Below the pieces are notes generated by a model. The model made no database searches. It saw nothing but the letters and a program-made list of their open reading frames with translations, and was not told the origin of the DNA. Source: Anarhynchus alexandrinus (Eukaryota > Chordata > Aves > Charadriiformes > Charadriidae). Taken from it: a stretch of 64,000 nucleotides of DNA. Every line of letters starts with the position of its first letter. Positions within the stretch are counted from its first letter, which is position 1. This document shows, piece after piece, positions 61,101-64,000 of the stretch. The position numbers and the translations under genes are program-made. The stretch spans positions 1-64,000 of the forward strand of contig VUYV01000399.1 of NCBI GenBank assembly GCA_008711295.1, read 5' to 3'.

Positions 61101-62236
61101 TGAGGTCCACAATTGTACAGGGTTCATCTATGTGAAGTAGTTATGGAGCAAGGGACCTACCACTTCAGAAATGATCAGTCCTTCTCTTGAAGTTAAATAT
61201 CCACAGTTAATTAAAAGGGCAATATAATTTTGTGTCAAAATCCCAGGGCAGGTAGGACAGTGCGGGGAAAAAGGGGAAACTTGGAGTTGATCTTACAAAT
61301 GTACTTAATGGCATTTGCACATATCAAATAGTTGATAAAGCACATAAAAAGCCATTCACATTCTAATATCCTTTTACAGGTCATCACAGTAGCTGCGTCT
61401 GTATGAAGATGTACACCTGTGAGTTTTTCAAGCTCAATTAGAAATACCTTTGTACAAAGACGCCAGAATTACTGTTGGTAAGGGAAGCCAGTACCTTTGT
61501 GTCTCATTAAAAAATAAATAAATCACAGATGAGTGTTTCCCTTTCCTAATAAACTAAGCATCACATTAATGCTCAGAACTATCAAAATTTCTTTTATTTT
61601 ATTATTACAACAGAACACCAAATTAAGATTTTGGATAAATTCTTTATTTTTCCTATGTAATCCATGACATTTATTACAGTTCAAATGACTAAAGTGTATG
61701 GGAGAAGACATTTATTTTATGAGCATTTAAAAAGAGAATGTGTTTCACTGAAATGTTGAAACAATGTAGGAGCTGATGCCTGCCGTGTCGCCTAAGCATG
61801 AACTTGAAGAACAAAAGGAACTTGGGGAGGTGTAATGCTACAGACTTTATTCATGGCAATGTTGTAACTCAGAAATTAAGACTATACACACCACTTGTTT
61901 TCAAGTTTGGTATTACTCCTTCATCTAGAGTATGATTAGTAAAAGCAAGAACAACAATGAAACTCCAAACCAAACAACGACCCCTATATCTATATAAACT
62001 TGAAGGGGTTTATATTGAGCAAAATGTTTTCCTCTGATGAATAACTAGTGTAATCAGTTGTCTTTCATTTTAGTATTTTTTAATTCCACTCAAATCTGAG
62101 CTTCTGATATAAATTATTTAGATCAAGAAGTAAACTTGTGTTTCTAATGGATTACTTGTGGAACAGAGCATGCAATAAAATGAATAATGGAGGGGAATTT
62201 TTAAAAATTGCAAACTGACCTTTCAAATGTCAGAAT
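58195..62236. other. Noncoding stretch, no gene seen
   Basis: Open frames are 64 codons or fewer. No repeats or RNA genes were recognised, and the sequence is AT-rich single-copy-looking DNA. Confidence 0.55.
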
Positions 62237-62479
62237 TTGGATGTTTCCTGTAATCAACATTCTGTGATAAATGAGAGCAGTAAATGTAAAGATCCTTGGT
62301 TCAAAAGTGTGTGTAATCGAAATCCAATGAGAGATCGATGGCCTTTTGGTGACCTTTTCTCAAAAGGTCAAATGACAACATTTATGGGAAACTTTTCTTG
62401 TGCTTGCAGGATGATTATAAATGGATTTACTGCATTTCAGTGTTTTAGCTGTGAAGGAAAACTATGCCTATATCTCTGA
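62237..62479. other. Complex noncoding segment, possible conserved element
   Basis: An 80-codon open frame spans the segment but has no known domain. Sequence texture is even and complex, and it includes the everted nuclear-receptor-like repeat listed separately and CATTTATGGG. It is a possible conserved noncoding element. No homology is claimed. Confidence 0.25.
62350..62370. promoter_or_regulatory. Everted nuclear-receptor-like repeat (TGACCT n9 AGGTCA)
   Basis: TGACCTTTT and AAAAGGTCA are exact complements around CTC. The outer hexamers TGACCT and AGGTCA are consensus nuclear-receptor half sites arranged as an everted repeat with nine bases between them. AAAAGGTCA also resembles an extended monomeric site of the ROR/REV-ERB type. 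Confidence 0.4.
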
Positions 62480-64000
62480 GTTCTATATATTTATATGCGT
62501 ATATATGTAATTATCAATCATTCACCCTTGTAGGTGTGTAAATTTTATGCATAAAAATATGTATACACATATCTTCATCTCTATATATTATTTGAAAATT
62601 TAAGTTTAAATTGTTAATAACGTTTGTAAATCAGTGAAATGGTACTTCAAACATATGAAATGTCTTAGGAAGACAATAGGAGGATCGAACATGAACTCAG
62701 TGGGAAATTGTTTTCATTCTGCCAACAGTGATAACGTATTGGAAATGAAATCGTCAACAAAAGCTTGTATCACATCATTGGAATCCATGCAACACTTTGT
62801 GGGAAGCAGGGGTCTCACTTGCAAAGGTGTGTTTAGGAATAATTCCACCCAGACATTTTTGTCTGAGTAACTGTTGGAAAAGGCTTTTGTGCTGATGTTA
62901 TGCAAAGTAGCACCAAAAAGTCCAGAATGATTCAAAGTTGTAAATTAGGTACAGTCATCACCGGGACATTAGTTTTTTGATGTCTGCCCTGCAGTTTTGT
63001 AGTTGAAATGATGAAAATATGGTATTCATTTTTCTGAATGATTGATATGTTTATTTTTTGTTCTGGTGAAATTATATACATGCCATCAGCTTTCAGTGAG
63101 GACTTGCACTCCTTAAAAATTTATTCTTGAAGAAGGGCTATTTTCCATGTCTCTGTGGAAAAGAATGGATTATGAGCTGTCTTATACTTCATTACAAAAT
63201 CTTCATATGCTTGTAGCTTAAAATGGCTTAAAAAAATCAATTATTATATCAATCTTGAATTATTGGAAAATCATATAGACAACATTAGCTTTGGCTGGAC
63301 TGTGTTTTACACTGTGTGAGAATTAAAATTGGGTACAGTAATTGTAGGAAATTAATGTTTACTGAAATATATAAAGAAATGATCAAACTAATTTGTTGAA
63401 CATTTGACTGTCCATGGTGTATGTTGTCATTACATGCTGTTACACTTTTATAAGTTCAAAATATCTTCTCCAACTTCCCAAATGCCAGTGAAAGCATTTG
63501 CCTTGTCTTACATACGATGTTATTTTAGAAAGAAATGGAAAGAGTGGGGTATTCTGCAGTGTATGGATGCTTGTTCTTTTATGCAGTATCAGCTAGGAAA
63601 AGATAATCTGTAAGACATTTTATAGTTCTGCAACTTTTATGTTGCCACCAAAATGGTTTTCATGGTTTCCCCCCATTAAGCAGAATTTGAAATCTGATAT
63701 GTACATATTTATTCCTGCCTTTACAGTTATCCTCTTCACTTTTTGGCTTAAAGTCAGGAGAGTGACTCAATCTAACAGTTTTCTGAAAGACACAAGAGTT
63801 TTGGTCTTGAGTGCTGGTACTGTTGGCTTGTCTCATAGGATTGTTCCAGCTCTTTCAGTATGACTTTCAAAATGCTACTGGCTTCCAGCATTGCCTCAGC
63901 TTGTACATACTCTGTTTCCCACTCATATTTTCAACCCAGTTTCCTGAAGACCATGATGTTTCTGAATTTGCTCAGTGTCTGCGTGTGGATGTCTATTTGT
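62480..64000. other. Noncoding stretch to the window end
   Basis: A TA-rich patch lies at 62480-62590. Short frames of 78 codons or fewer show no known domain. Nothing else was recognised. Confidence 0.55.

Noticed and set aside
61075..61125. CACTTTACAAACAAGGCCACTGAGG as another MIR relic
   Set aside because: Only part of one MIR block fits and the following blocks are absent.

Overview
The window looks like avian (or at least sauropsid) nuclear DNA from an intron or intergenic region. The evidence is CR1-type LINE fragments with a FADD reverse-transcriptase motif and a 3' end of repeated ATTCTGTG octamers, a sparse repeat load, a few eroded ancient amniote repeats and an AT-rich background. 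I could not identify any protein-coding host gene. Nearly all open frames are short, overlap frames on the other strand and look like chance. The only recognisable protein sequence is broken CR1 ORF2. I saw no rRNA, tRNA, known microRNA, CRISPR array or retroviral provirus, and no undescribed multi-gene system.

Layout: 1-8 kb is noncoding, with a CR1 3'-end relic (3.46 kb), a T/G-rich tract (5.7 kb) and a MIR-like relic (6.9 kb). A 5'-truncated CR1 lies at 8.08-8.89 kb and is interrupted by an N at 8741, where the family's middle section is missing. At 10.07-11.07 kb three splice-site-flanked segments are phase-compatible and could be exons of an unknown transcript. At 12.3-12.6 kb there is a complex, possibly conserved element with a hairpin. 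At 27.62-27.75 kb lies one copy of a diverged dispersed repeat whose partner is at 33.8 kb.

The most informative structure is at 33.8-37.9 kb. A 1.99 kb block is present twice in direct orientation and is almost identical. The copies are separated by a 148-bp truncated CR1 fragment and a single N. Copy 1 ends exactly where the CR1 begins, while copy 2 runs straight through the same site. The simplest reading is a false haplotype duplication at a CR1 insertion polymorphism. A real tandem duplication is the alternative.

From 38 to 64 kb the sequence is noncoding. It holds A/C-rich, TG/TA and small tandem repeats, ancient amniote repeat relics (47.4-47.6 kb), one candidate 114-bp exon (50.5 kb), a perfect 14-bp-arm hairpin (51.55 kb), a third N with a short repeat beside it (52.9 kb), and several palindromic transcription-factor-like motifs (43.2, 46.2, 48.3 and 62.35 kb). 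All statements about conservation, splicing or regulation are inferences from sequence pattern only.
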